This document shows, piece by piece, positions 41,855 to 51,996 of a DNA stretch of 64,000 bases. Under the pieces are notes generated by a model. The model saw only the letters and a program-made list of their open reading frames with translations, was not told where the DNA came from and searched no databases. The stretch covers positions 1 through 64,000 of the forward strand of contig NZ_QVLR01000089.1 in assembly GCF_014822185.1 (NCBI RefSeq), in the 5' to 3' direction. Position numbers and translations under genes: made by a program. Each line of letters begins with the position of its first letter. Positions within the stretch are counted from its first letter, which is position 1. The DNA is from Azoarcus sp. Aa7. GTDB lineage: Bacteria > Pseudomonadota > Gammaproteobacteria > Burkholderiales > Rhodocyclaceae.

Positions 41855-43903
41855 TCATTCGACGCCGATCGCCTTAAACACTGCGTCTACCGGATCCGAG
41901 TAAAAACTCGTCTGAAACTTCGCGAACAACTCACCTGGCACAGTCGGGATGTCGATCACACTCGACATCGGCAACAGAATCTTCTTCGCTCCCGCATCGA
42001 ACGCCACCTGGAGACTCTCGGCGAGGTTCCGAACCTGGACGACCGACCCACCCAAGCTCATGTCACCCATCACCACCATCTGCGATTGAATTGGGCGCCC
42101 CAACGCTGCAGAGCAGAGAGCAATGAAGCTCGCCAACGTTAGCGCTTGTGGCGAACCGACGTTCTGCAGCTCCACTAGTTGCAGGTGGAAATCATGCTCT
42201 CCCGGCTTGATTGATGCACTGACGCGGGAGGAGTTTGCCTTGAAGTAGTCGAACGCCACCCGAACCGGTTCCTTCGGTGCGGCCCCCGAGGCTGACACTT
42301 TTCCGCCTCCCGAAATGCTCTGAATTTCGACCCGGAACACCCCCGGCATCTCCGCTGCACCCATGCTGATTGTGTGCAGCGTGCCTGGCGCCAATCGTCC
42401 ATCGGGGATCAATGCTCGGCCCGACTGCTCGGGCACGGAGATGAACCGCTCCTCGCTGTTTTCCAGATCGATGTACGAGAAATGGACGTCGTAGAACTCC
42501 ATTCCGCCGATCTTCTTCAGCTGCTCTTTCACCCGACGCCGCACTTCCAAGGCGTACTCGAGACATTTTCTGACGATTTCCTTGTCATAGTCGCCGGCAG
42601 GACAGATCAACTTGAGCAATCCGGACACCGTACGCCGGACGGCGATGGTGTCCCTCTGGTTGAGGTTGTTCCCGAGCTTGAACCACTTGTCGATCGCGTC
42701 CGCGAAGTTGTACTTGCGCATCTCGCGCAGGTACTCAGCGAGGTAATCGACGATCAACCCGAACTGATCGGTGAAAAACTGCGGGCGCATCTTTGGAATC
42801 TCCCAGCCCGGCACGTAGGCATGGAAGCGGTCGAAGAACGCCGAGTCAATCATTGCTTCGGGAAACGGTGCGAGCAGATGCGATGTCTTTACCAACGACT
42901 CGACGCTTTGATTGATGTTGCCGACAAACACCATTGACGCGTTGGCGTTGATCGCCTCCCGGCCCCGGCTGAACGAGCCGGAGGCCATATAGTCCTTCAT
43001 GATCTGGACGCCGTCGTGGTCCTTGAAGGTGATTCCGGCAACCTCGTCGAAGGCCACCGTATCCCACAACCCGACGAGTCCGACCTTGCGTGCCCCCATG
43101 TTGTAGAAGAGGTTAGCGACTGTCGTCTGCCCGCCGGAAACCAGAATGCTGTTCGGACTGATTTCTTTGTAGATGTGGCTCTTACCCGTACCCCGAGGCC
43201 CCAACTCGCAGAAGTTGTAGTTGTTCTCGACAAGCGGAATCATCCGCGCCAAGAGGTGCCACTTCACGCGGTCCGTGAAGTTCGACGGTTCCATACCGGT
43301 CGAGCGGATGAGCGCGTCGATCCACAGTTCGGTCGAAAATGCCTTGCGGCCCTCGAACAGGCCGGGCATGTCCATGCTGGGCATCTGGATCGGCTTGAGG
43401 TCGGTAACAAGGAACGGGGATCCCTTCTGATTCTCTTCAAAGCGGTAGTGCAAGGTCACGATGCACCAGATGCCACCGACCAGAAGCTTCTCGAATTGGC
43501 GCACGAAGGCGTCCGAAATCTCGGCGTTCTTGACGCCCAGATTGGAAAGCAACGCCTCGTACACGTCGCGCTTCTCGTTGAGCTTGACGGTCACCTTGTC
43601 GATGACTTTGTAGCTCCCACTCTCGCGGACCTTGGACTTGATCTTCTCCGCCTCGTCCGGACGCACGTAGTTTTCGGCGAGGACTCGCTTGACCGTGGCC
43701 AGCCCCGTCTGAATGGTCTCCTCGTCGTCCGATGCGCAGTACATGCCGAGCAGGTACTCGAGCACGTACACCGGTACATTGGCGCCTTCCTTGATCAGCT
43801 TGGTCAAATCCTTCCGAACCACTTTGCCGGCGAAGTGCCGGTTCAGGAGCGAATCGACACTCTGGTCGGCTCCAGAGGGCTGTTCAGTAATAGCTTCGCT
43901 CAT
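41855..43903 (-). CDS. brxL: BREX protein BrxL (AAA+/Lon-like)
   Basis: The 682-aa product is BrxL of type 1 BREX. The N-terminal domain (to about 190) is followed by an AAA+ core with Walker A ELGPRGTGKSH (233-243), Walker B TVAFDEVAG, and a sensor segment VFVGNINQS. The C-terminal Lon-protease-like region (about 500-682) has SPQALTLASFIALCSAALG, then GDMSLGGSVVQVRNLAESLQ and AGAKKILLPMSS. The peptidase Ser-Lys dyad cannot be assigned with confidence. BrxL assembles on DNA and is needed for phage exclusion. It is last in the eight-gene operon, 9 bp after pglZ. Confidence 0.93.
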   Translation of the reverse strand: MSEAITEQPSGADQSVDSLLNRHFAGKVVRKDLTKLIKEGANVPVYVLEYLLGMYCASDDEETIQTGLATVKRVLAENYVRPDEAEKIKSKVRESGSYKVIDKVTVKLNEKRDVYEALLSNLGVKNAEISDAFVRQFEKLLVGGIWCIVTLHYRFEENQKGSPFLVTDLKPIQMPSMDMPGLFEGRKAFSTELWIDALIRSTGMEPSNFTDRVKWHLLARMIPLVENNYNFCELGPRGTGKSHIYKEISPNSILVSGGQTTVANLFYNMGARKVGLVGLWDTVAFDEVAGITFKDHDGVQIMKDYMASGSFSRGREAINANASMVFVGNINQSVESLVKTSHLLAPFPEAMIDSAFFDRFHAYVPGWEIPKMRPQFFTDQFGLIVDYLAEYLREMRKYNFADAIDKWFKLGNNLNQRDTIAVRRTVSGLLKLICPAGDYDKEIVRKCLEYALEVRRRVKEQLKKIGGMEFYDVHFSYIDLENSEERFISVPEQSGRALIPDGRLAPGTLHTISMGAAEMPGVFRVEIQSISGGGKVSASGAAPKEPVRVAFDYFKANSSRVSASIKPGEHDFHLQLVELQNVGSPQALTLASFIALCSAALGRPIQSQMVVMGDMSLGGSVVQVRNLAESLQVAFDAGAKKILLPMSSVIDIPTVPGELFAKFQTSFYSDPVDAVFKAIGVE

Positions 43904-43912
43904 GGCCCAGCC

Positions 43913-46525
43913 TTAGAAATCGTTCGCGAAGGCGAGGTCAACCTTCAGCGCAATGCGCATGACCTCGACGTTCGTTTTTGCATCTCGGGCGATCAGGAAG
44001 TGATCTTTGGTCTTGTCGTAGGCGCCTGACCTCACGGTCAGCATGACCGAACGCTTGCGTTCGTCCATCAACCCCGACGCACTGTCGAACGTCACCGACA
44101 CCTCATCGCTAATCAGCGCCTCACCATCGCGCAATGAGACTAGAACGGTCCTTGCCAAGATGCGCTCCGACACGGGTTCGGTCTGGATGAACTCGAATCG
44201 CTGCTTGTTGGTTACCACCTTGTTCGACGAACCGAGAAGGCTGAATTCAACTGAGCGCGTCTTGGCAGATTGGTTCTCGCTCTCGCGTAGCGTAATGACC
44301 GGAATCACGATCTCCTGCGGCATTGCACTACCGTGAACGAAGCGTGCACCGCCCGCAAAATGGAAACGGGAAGCACCCCGTGGCACCCAAAAATCGACGC
44401 TGCCATCGCCCGGTTCAGTCCCCGCCGTGACGTGGGTATTACCCGACCACGCCTTGGGCGTCGTACCGAGATCGTCCCCTAAGAGATAGCGCTTCTTCGC
44501 CTTCAGCGTTCCGTCGGGCTTGTCGCCGAGGGATGACTTGTCGGATTCATCGAGCGGCGATTCCTGGTAAAGGAAGCCATGATCGGCGGTAATCAGGACA
44601 AGAGAGCCGTTCAGGCTATTCACGATGAAGGCCGCAAGCTGGTTCAGCTCGACCAGCGTTTGCGCTACGGCACTGAAGGTTTCGCGCTCCGACCCCTGCT
44701 TGTCGCCCAGCAAGTCGATCTTGTCGTGATAGACGTAAATCACGCTGTGATCCCGGACGAACTCACGCCCCTTGTCCTTGCCCATGGCCAACAGGTCGTC
44801 GGCCTTGACGGCAACCCCATTGACGCGTGCCAGTTGCTCGCCGCGCTGCTCGAGGGTTGATACCATCGCCCCATCGGCCATCAACTCCAGATTGCTATTG
44901 CGCTTGTAAGCTAATGTCTTGTGCGGCAAGAGTGCCGCCATGCCCAGCGCGGTATAGGACGGCAAGACGCCAAGTATCGGCGCTAACGACGCTTTGAAAC
45001 GGCTCTTGCCGTTAATTTCGCGGACAAGTTCCTCCGCCGTTTCGTACCGGAAGGCATCGGAAATAATCACGAACACCCGCTTGATGCCAGCATCCAAATG
45101 TACTTGAACTTGTCGCTCAAAGAAGTCCTGCTGATTACCCCACGACTTGGCTTTCCAGCAGCTCAGGAGCCCGCTGTCCCCCTCGAGGATCTTGCTCCAT
45201 GCCGACCCCAATTGCGGCACGAACCATCCTGAGTAGGCATTCTCGATGCGATCGCGCAGTTCATGAAGCAAGGCCCAGCCCATCGGCTCAACGGCGTCCG
45301 CCGCATGGTTGAACTGCCGGTAAAGCTGGTCAAAGCGATAGAGCTCCCGCTCATAGGCGCCGAGCCCTGCCTCCGCATCCGCAAAACCGAAGCCTGCGTT
45401 GAACTTGGCCTTGAGTTCGAAGAAGGCGGCGGCGGCTTCCAGTGCGTCGTAGCACGCGGCGAGTGCACGAGTCGTGGCACTGGCATGCGCCAGGAGCTTG
45501 TTGGCCCAATGTCCATCGCGGCGCCTGGCGATCAGCGTACGCAGGCCATCCATATCCGCGCCGTGACCGAAAATGATTCGGGCCTTGAGATCCTGAATGA
45601 TCCGCCGCTCGACCTCTTCAAAGGTCATCGAGTCCGTTAGCGCTTCGGCCGTCAGGCCGGAAATCAACCCGGCGAACCCCAGTTCCCTAGCCACTGCACC
45701 TGACAATGCGTCGTAGGAGCCGAAGTGCGCCATGTGTGATCGCCAGCCGGACGCAAACACGCACGCATTCGCCGCTAACGCCTTGTCGCTCAGCACAAAG
45801 TGCGCCAACTGAGCGGGACAGGCCCCACGTAGGGAGCGGGAAAAGTCCGTGACCAAGACACGGAACAGCAGATCACGAATCGAGGGGCTCGTTACCTGAT
45901 AGCCCATATCTCTTGCCACCAGCGCCCACAAGGCGTCCTCGAGCTCGTTGGCGACTATGTCCGACCAGGCTTTCGACTCCGTGTCGAGATCGGGAACACC
46001 GTCTGGAAGTAATCCGGCAAACAGTCGAAGCAGAATCGCCGAGAGATCCGGTTGATCGGCCTTCACCAGCACCGCGATCATCTTGCGGTCGAGATCTTCG
46101 GCACCATCGTTTGGCAGCACCCAACGCTTGAGGCGCTCCACTCGATCCTTGGCGCGGAGGAATTTACTTCGAGCCTTGAGATGTGCGCGTAATTGCTGGG
46201 TAACTAACCCCAGATCCTCCAACATGATCGACGCACTGTCGGCGCTGAACGCCTTGCTGCGCACCCGCACATCCATCAGCCAGTCCTGAGACGGCTCAAG
46301 TTCTTGCCTCGTACTATAAACGAGGAACTTTGATTCACGGCCGGCACGCTCAAATTTGATCTTTGCCTCGAGCGAGGGCGTAATGTCCAGATCGATTAAC
46401 TCGACCTGGGTCGGTGTAAGCGCGCCAACGACAGAAGAAAACTCCCCGTCCTGGTCCTGCCAAAACACGACTTGATTGGTCGAAAAGAGGCCGGCTAAAG
46501 CTTCAACGATTCTTTGTTGGCTCAC
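43913..46525 (-). CDS. pglZ: BREX phosphatase-like protein PglZ (type A)
   Basis: The 870-aa product contains the PglZ/alkaline-phosphatase-superfamily core. VFVIISDAFRYETAEEL lies near residue 490, with the metal-binding Asp and the following Thr/Tyr environment, and LVLITADHGFLYQ near 645 supplies the second metal site. The N-terminal 450 residues are helical and match type A PglZ of BREX type 1. The C-terminal 170 residues form a beta-rich domain. PglZ is a core BREX component with metal-dependent nucleic-acid or phosphodiesterase-like activity. It lies 44 bp after the extra ATPase gene and 9 bp before brxL. Confidence 0.93.
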   Translation of the reverse strand: MSQQRIVEALAGLFSTNQVVFWQDQDGEFSSVVGALTPTQVELIDLDITPSLEAKIKFERAGRESKFLVYSTRQELEPSQDWLMDVRVRSKAFSADSASIMLEDLGLVTQQLRAHLKARSKFLRAKDRVERLKRWVLPNDGAEDLDRKMIAVLVKADQPDLSAILLRLFAGLLPDGVPDLDTESKAWSDIVANELEDALWALVARDMGYQVTSPSIRDLLFRVLVTDFSRSLRGACPAQLAHFVLSDKALAANACVFASGWRSHMAHFGSYDALSGAVARELGFAGLISGLTAEALTDSMTFEEVERRIIQDLKARIIFGHGADMDGLRTLIARRRDGHWANKLLAHASATTRALAACYDALEAAAAFFELKAKFNAGFGFADAEAGLGAYERELYRFDQLYRQFNHAADAVEPMGWALLHELRDRIENAYSGWFVPQLGSAWSKILEGDSGLLSCWKAKSWGNQQDFFERQVQVHLDAGIKRVFVIISDAFRYETAEELVREINGKSRFKASLAPILGVLPSYTALGMAALLPHKTLAYKRNSNLELMADGAMVSTLEQRGEQLARVNGVAVKADDLLAMGKDKGREFVRDHSVIYVYHDKIDLLGDKQGSERETFSAVAQTLVELNQLAAFIVNSLNGSLVLITADHGFLYQESPLDESDKSSLGDKPDGTLKAKKRYLLGDDLGTTPKAWSGNTHVTAGTEPGDGSVDFWVPRGASRFHFAGGARFVHGSAMPQEIVIPVITLRESENQSAKTRSVEFSLLGSSNKVVTNKQRFEFIQTEPVSERILARTVLVSLRDGEALISDEVSVTFDSASGLMDERKRSVMLTVRSGAYDKTKDHFLIARDAKTNVEVMRIALKVDLAFANDF

Positions 46526-46569
46526 AGCAATCCTTTATATTACTGGACGCGACGAACATCTGCGCCCGC

Positions 46570-49500
46570 TCAATTTTCGTACTGGAACTCGTATGTCACA
46601 CTGCCGCGTCCAATAGCTCTCAATGTTCGCAGGCCTTCTTTTGAGAATGGGTTCGGCAGCAGGGTAATTCTCATCTGAGCATGATCTGTTGCGTTAGAAA
46701 CATAGAGAACACGATAGCGGTGGTCCTTATCTGCTCGATACTTGTGAGCTGACGCGATTTCAGTGGGCCCCATTTCGAACACGTGAGAGTTACCGATGCT
46801 TGCTTTCACCTCGTAATAGTGCGTGACGCTCTTGAGCCGAACGATCAGATCGTACCCAAGCTGATCGTTACCGGAATCGGTACCAAGGACAGTATTGCTA
46901 TATCCAGATACCCAACACGCATCATCAAGCTCTAGTCCGTGCTTTTCACGATACAGACGCCGGATCCACTCCTTCGCGTAAAGCTCCCCAATCAGTCCTA
47001 CTGCCTGCCGTTGATCGTCTGAGAGACCCGTATCCGGTGAGCGAGGCCCTCGCTTATTTCCACTCCCAGTGGCGGAGCCCCCACCCGGGCCGCCAGGGCG
47101 CGGCGTTTCTGCTTCGGCAAGCTTTTGATTGGCTGCGCTTGTATCAGCGAGTCCGCTCGCCTCGCCAAAATGTTCTGTGATCGCGGCCACCAGCTCCATG
47201 TAATTATCTTTCGTTGCCGAGAGTTCCGCGCCGTTGACGTTCAGCTTTAGACGCTTTTGGCGGGCTATCTCACGTTCCGTTTCTATTTGCTCAGCACTCT
47301 CACGAACCGTATCTTCTGAAATGCCCCAGTCGGCCAGCTCAGTACTCAATGGTTTGTCGGCAGGCCAGACGCCGCAGAGGGTCAGTTGCCGGCATATCGC
47401 GGAATCGTCAAGCGGTCGAAAATCCAACCAACCGTCCTTATGTGCACGGGCCGCATACTCGGCAACGGTGGAGTTTGGGTCCAGCCATACGTTGCGGAGG
47501 GTCGGTGTAACCGCTTGTCCGCCGTGGCGAACCCATGCTGCAAGTACCTTCCCAAATCGCTGCCAGAAGTCGCGAAGCCGCTTTCCATTAAGTTGCCGAC
47601 ATTCAGCCAATGACGCCAAATCAGCTCCTCCAGGAGCTTGCGGCACCTGGGCACGCTCAAGCCACGCGGCGACGTGTTCGTGAAGCAAACTATCCGGCAA
47701 GTCGTCGTATGTTTCGAACCAAGCGGCGTCGGGTTCAAGATCCGGAAGTTCATCGCGGAGCTTCGCGTACTCCTTAAGGGATTCGCCCGCATCGAACTTC
47801 GATAGATACGCCGCCCGCAGGACCTCGACGTACTGCGCGCTGTTGTTAGTCAGATAAGCTTTCAGCGCGCGACGGTGCGACATCTCATGACTAATCGGCT
47901 GAAACCTCGGGAAGTGGTCCCTGATGGCCCTGTTCATATCTGATAAGGGAAGGCCGAACTCCTCCATGAGCTCCTTCGGATCGAATGCACGGCCAAGCCG
48001 CTCTAGTAACGTCGGGACCTCCGTACCTAGCCTTTGGGCGATAGAAAGGAGACGCGAGTGAACTGCATCCTCGGGTGGTTGATCCTCGGCCGCCAGAGCA
48101 AGCAACTGTTCAAGCGCTTCCGTCTCACCCAGCACCGCTGCCAAGAGCGCAGCGACTGTCAGGTGAGCAGTGAGGTCCGCACGAACATACAAACGGGTTT
48201 GATCAACCGAAGCTACCGGAATGCCCAGGACGGCGGCGATGTCGTCGTCAGTTGGGGGCTCGAATTCATAATCAGGCACTTGGGAAGACAAACGGAGTAG
48301 CGCAGCGTCAAGAGCACTGCCCAATACTGGATAACCCAAGGCAACCGCCAGCTGCCCCGCAAAGGTCGATAGAGTCGGCATATCCAACGGCACGCCGGCC
48401 GTCTGCGCGATCAGAACCGCGCCTTCAGGTGGCCAAAGGACGACAGCGCTATGCGCTGCGCTCGGCAGGTCTCGTACTGCACCGGACATACTGATCTGAA
48501 TGCGTTTGCCAGTATGAACGCGAAGATTCATTGCTGAATGCCGCACTTTCCCCAAGACACTCTGAGTCGCCTGAAAAAAAGCGCCCCCTTTGTGCTCCGC
48601 GACGCAGACGATAAAGTCCACGATCCAGGGGCCAAAGATTTCCGACAATAATGGCGAACTCACCGTGTGGTCAAAATCAATTCCATCCACCATTACGTCG
48701 AGCCGCTCCGCCGACAGCCTCACGAATCGACCCGGTGCAAGCCCCTCAAGCCAAGCCCATGTGTCCTCATCGACCGATTGACCGAAAACAAACGCGGGCA
48801 AGCGTAGCTCGCTTACTAACTGCTGCTTTGCCGCGTCCACTGTGTCTATGAAATAGCCCAGTCGCGTGATCGGATCATTAGAGGAGCCGTCACCCTGTTC
48901 CACCTGGAACGCTTCGATGCGGTCTCCCACAAGCACAGGAATGCTCTCGGTCTCGATTCCCTCGTCAAGTGGCGCGACTTGTGACCAGATCTGATCGAAC
49001 AGCTCGCGGAAACGTCGAACATCACGAGGCTCATTCAGCCCCGCCCTTGCGACCTCTGAATAAGCGGACAAAGCGGGTATAACGTCTCGCGGATCATTAA
49101 GCGTTCTTAGCCCGACCTGAGTGCGAAGCCTCTCACTTGCAGCTTCATCTATAAATTTTGAAACGGTCGGCGCAATCAGCTCCATAAACCGCGGAGGCGC
49201 TTCATCTTCCGCATTGAAGTACCACGACTCCCTTGGCCGGACAAAACGCAGTCCGGTGCTTCCTCGCACAACTGGCATCCAAGGTGTTTCATTCATTAAT
49301 GTAAAGAGAGGCGTCGGCCAGCTTTGGGGCACTGGACCGGAGGCTGGATTTCCTGGCCGATAGATGCGGAACCTCAGGTGGCTATCCTGTAATCCCGCGA
49401 TCGCCTTGATAAGCTGTATTGCGTACTCTTTTCGGACTTCATCTGAAAGACGGCCGAGCTCGCTGAGCCCTGGCATTCGCCAAGGAGTCAGCTCGCTTCG

Positions 49501-51996
49501 GTACGGTCTCGTGGAAAACTGAGTTTTACTAGCCCGCGATGCCAGAGCCCGGTTCCAGATTGTCCGGGATTCTTCGCTCAACTCAGTAACTGCATGCGAG
49601 AGTACATAGGCCAAGGACGCGGGTGGCGCATCCCGAACTATCCTTGCGCTGCTAACCGGTTGAAGATGGTCACGAACTCCAGCTGCAGTTAAGAAGCGTA
49701 CCCAATTTTCCTCACCGCCGGTCTTGCCCACCCAGTCTGCGAATGACGGCAAGAAGCAGTCAAGTTGAGCAGAGAGTTCTGGCGATAGAGAGCTCGCCGA
49801 TTTAACGAACGTCTCAAGCCGCTTGGCATTGGTGCAAGTCGCCCAGCCGCTGCCAAACATCGACGACTCTGCAGAACGCCATCCGCCGCGTGTCGGAACG
49901 AAAAGTCCTGCGGCCCGCGTTTCCTTCTCTGCCAGTGATCGCCCACTCGACCAAAAGCGAAAAGCCCACCGCAGTGCCTGCTCCTTAATCCGCAAGGGTA
50001 CGTCGCTCTGAGTAACGCCTGCAAGCGTACGGATCACGTCACTTGTATCGTATTCTCGGACAAGCTTCTCGGCGAGAAAGAACGAGCGGCCTGGGCGGTA
50101 ACCGCCTCTTTCGTTAAGCCAAGGAATCTCGCGGTGCAGCAGGGCGAATCCCTTTTGCAACTCTGAAGGTAACTCATCCAGCGGCAACTGATTATTCCCC
50201 GACGTGTCGGGTGGCTCAGAGTCCCCTGCCATCACTGGAGCAAAGTAGACATCCGCGGCGCGTCGGCGACGAGTGCTGGAACCACTTAGTTCACTGGCAA
50301 TTAGTTCCCGATTGACACTAAGGAGAAATCTTTTCCCGAACAACGCCGAGCCATCGGATTTGAAATAGTGTGCGATTTCGTCATAGAATCCGGCCCAGCG
50401 CTCCATAGTGGCATTGGCGCCAAGCAGATCTTCTGAAATTCCTTCGACCCACGATGCCAATGTCGCCGCATTGGGTCTAAAGTTCACACCTTCGGATGAA
50501 AAGAACTTCAGCAGGGAAGCCCGCTGCACGTCGCTCAATGATTCGGCGAGGATAGGCGCATCTGCAATGCGCGAAACTGCCGCCGCTGAAAAGCAGGATT
50601 CGTCCGACGTTTCCCAGATCAATGCTGCAGTCGCTGAGGACCATCGCGTCCCGCCTTGCCTTTGTCGGGTCGGCAGTAGTGGACGACTGAGGAGTGCGTT
50701 GCCCGCGCCCCCAAGAGTCTCTTTTACAACAGCTGAATATGGGTGGCTCCAACATAAAAGATCGACGACCGCGCCGGGAGCTTCAGCAAAATTTTTCTTG
50801 ATCACGAAGTCAATCAGGATGCAGCTCAATTTTGCCGCGATTTCGATGAAATACCGGTTCAGCCCGATCCCGTCATTGACGGCCCGCCGGTCCATCTTCG
50901 TGTAGAAATTGGCGTTGATGTAGCCTGCAAACGGCGCTTTACCTTCTTCGCCCAACGGCAAGAAGCAGTACATCAAGCCGCTTTCGACTGAGTTCCCAAG
51001 ACGCACCGCTATGCCGATCTGCGCAGAGCCCTGCCAGTTTCTCCAGCTTTCCGGCACCTCCTTTCTTTCGATACTTGACTCCAACCTCTTGCGGAAAATA
51101 TTTTGATCGGGATCATACGCCGCAAGCAGATAATCATCTTTTCCGACTGTGACTCGTTGAGCCGTAAGTCTGGGTCCAAGATCCCACCGCTCCGTCACCT
51201 GACGCTGTAGCGTCTCAACTTTCCCCGGTTCGCGCTCCAACCGGATGCAGGTAATCCGCTCAAGGAACAGATGCAGTGGGTGCTCGCGCTCCAACAAGGC
51301 ATCGAACTGTTCCAGCACCAGCTCTCGCGCCTTGTCGGAATCCAGCGGCATGCGCACGACCGATGCGTACCTTTCCTCCGCGAACTGCATGACCCGCCCG
51401 GGCCTGTCCGCCGCATATACAGGCAAGTACCAGCAGGGCATGGTCTGAAGGATTTCGTCGGCCAGCGCCTCAGCATCGGGTTCACCGATCATGGCAGCCA
51501 AGTCCGAGCGGTCCGCGAAACGGAAGCAGTAGCCATCGAACTCGCCGTTCGCGCCCTTCTCACTTACTGAGTAGATTTCTGGCCACTGGCAGATCTGCAA
51601 GACACTGCGAAACCCCAAGCCCTTGTTGCCGATGCTCTCGTTCACCGGCTTGCTGCTCAGCGCAATGTTGGTCAGCGCACGAAAATTCTGCTCTGCAAAT
51701 CCGTTTCCTCGGTTCGCAACGTACAGGCAGCCAAAATCACACTCGTCGGGCGCAAAGACAATGGATATCTGTCCATCCTGAGTCCCATTGGGATGCGCGT
51801 CGTGGGCGTTCTGTATCAGCTCAACCAAGAACCTATTGCCATAGTCGTCTGACACGTTCAGCGACAGGTTCCGGGCACTCTGATGGATACTCGACTTGCC
51901 TCGACCAGAGCAATAGACCTCGATTTCGTTCGCCGTCTTTTGCTCGATAATTCGTTGGGGCAAGAGCATCTCAGTGAGAGGGACAGGACTATTCAT
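46570..51996 (-). CDS. 1808-aa sacsin-like GHKL ATPase with DUF3883 tail, inserted in BREX operon
   Basis: An N-terminal GHKL domain spans about 35-210: NRFLVELIQNAHDAHPNG (N box), VANRGNGFAEQNF, and SIGNKGLGFRSVLQ. The long middle was not recognised and is helical. The C-terminal 110 residues form a DUF3883-type, PD-(D/E)xK-like module: GNDQLGYDLIVRL, then YYEVKASIG, where the Asp and the E-V-K would be the catalytic set. A flexible Gly/Pro-rich linker sits just before it (about 1625-1650). The ATG overlaps the pglX stop by 8 bp, so it is translated as part of the BREX operon. This protein is not one of the six core BREX genes. It probably adds an ATP-driven nuclease arm. Confidence 0.85.
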   Translation of the reverse strand: MNSPVPLTEMLLPQRIIEQKTANEIEVYCSGRGKSSIHQSARNLSLNVSDDYGNRFLVELIQNAHDAHPNGTQDGQISIVFAPDECDFGCLYVANRGNGFAEQNFRALTNIALSSKPVNESIGNKGLGFRSVLQICQWPEIYSVSEKGANGEFDGYCFRFADRSDLAAMIGEPDAEALADEILQTMPCWYLPVYAADRPGRVMQFAEERYASVVRMPLDSDKARELVLEQFDALLEREHPLHLFLERITCIRLEREPGKVETLQRQVTERWDLGPRLTAQRVTVGKDDYLLAAYDPDQNIFRKRLESSIERKEVPESWRNWQGSAQIGIAVRLGNSVESGLMYCFLPLGEEGKAPFAGYINANFYTKMDRRAVNDGIGLNRYFIEIAAKLSCILIDFVIKKNFAEAPGAVVDLLCWSHPYSAVVKETLGGAGNALLSRPLLPTRQRQGGTRWSSATAALIWETSDESCFSAAAVSRIADAPILAESLSDVQRASLLKFFSSEGVNFRPNAATLASWVEGISEDLLGANATMERWAGFYDEIAHYFKSDGSALFGKRFLLSVNRELIASELSGSSTRRRRAADVYFAPVMAGDSEPPDTSGNNQLPLDELPSELQKGFALLHREIPWLNERGGYRPGRSFFLAEKLVREYDTSDVIRTLAGVTQSDVPLRIKEQALRWAFRFWSSGRSLAEKETRAAGLFVPTRGGWRSAESSMFGSGWATCTNAKRLETFVKSASSLSPELSAQLDCFLPSFADWVGKTGGEENWVRFLTAAGVRDHLQPVSSARIVRDAPPASLAYVLSHAVTELSEESRTIWNRALASRASKTQFSTRPYRSELTPWRMPGLSELGRLSDEVRKEYAIQLIKAIAGLQDSHLRFRIYRPGNPASGPVPQSWPTPLFTLMNETPWMPVVRGSTGLRFVRPRESWYFNAEDEAPPRFMELIAPTVSKFIDEAASERLRTQVGLRTLNDPRDVIPALSAYSEVARAGLNEPRDVRRFRELFDQIWSQVAPLDEGIETESIPVLVGDRIEAFQVEQGDGSSNDPITRLGYFIDTVDAAKQQLVSELRLPAFVFGQSVDEDTWAWLEGLAPGRFVRLSAERLDVMVDGIDFDHTVSSPLLSEIFGPWIVDFIVCVAEHKGGAFFQATQSVLGKVRHSAMNLRVHTGKRIQISMSGAVRDLPSAAHSAVVLWPPEGAVLIAQTAGVPLDMPTLSTFAGQLAVALGYPVLGSALDAALLRLSSQVPDYEFEPPTDDDIAAVLGIPVASVDQTRLYVRADLTAHLTVAALLAAVLGETEALEQLLALAAEDQPPEDAVHSRLLSIAQRLGTEVPTLLERLGRAFDPKELMEEFGLPLSDMNRAIRDHFPRFQPISHEMSHRRALKAYLTNNSAQYVEVLRAAYLSKFDAGESLKEYAKLRDELPDLEPDAAWFETYDDLPDSLLHEHVAAWLERAQVPQAPGGADLASLAECRQLNGKRLRDFWQRFGKVLAAWVRHGGQAVTPTLRNVWLDPNSTVAEYAARAHKDGWLDFRPLDDSAICRQLTLCGVWPADKPLSTELADWGISEDTVRESAEQIETEREIARQKRLKLNVNGAELSATKDNYMELVAAITEHFGEASGLADTSAANQKLAEAETPRPGGPGGGSATGSGNKRGPRSPDTGLSDDQRQAVGLIGELYAKEWIRRLYREKHGLELDDACWVSGYSNTVLGTDSGNDQLGYDLIVRLKSVTHYYEVKASIGNSHVFEMGPTEIASAHKYRADKDHRYRVLYVSNATDHAQMRITLLPNPFSKEGLRTLRAIGRGSVTYEFQYEN

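Noticed and set aside
43016-44029. A 337-codon plus-strand frame opposite brxL
   Set aside because: It is antisense to the AAA+ core of BrxL and shows only mirror composition.
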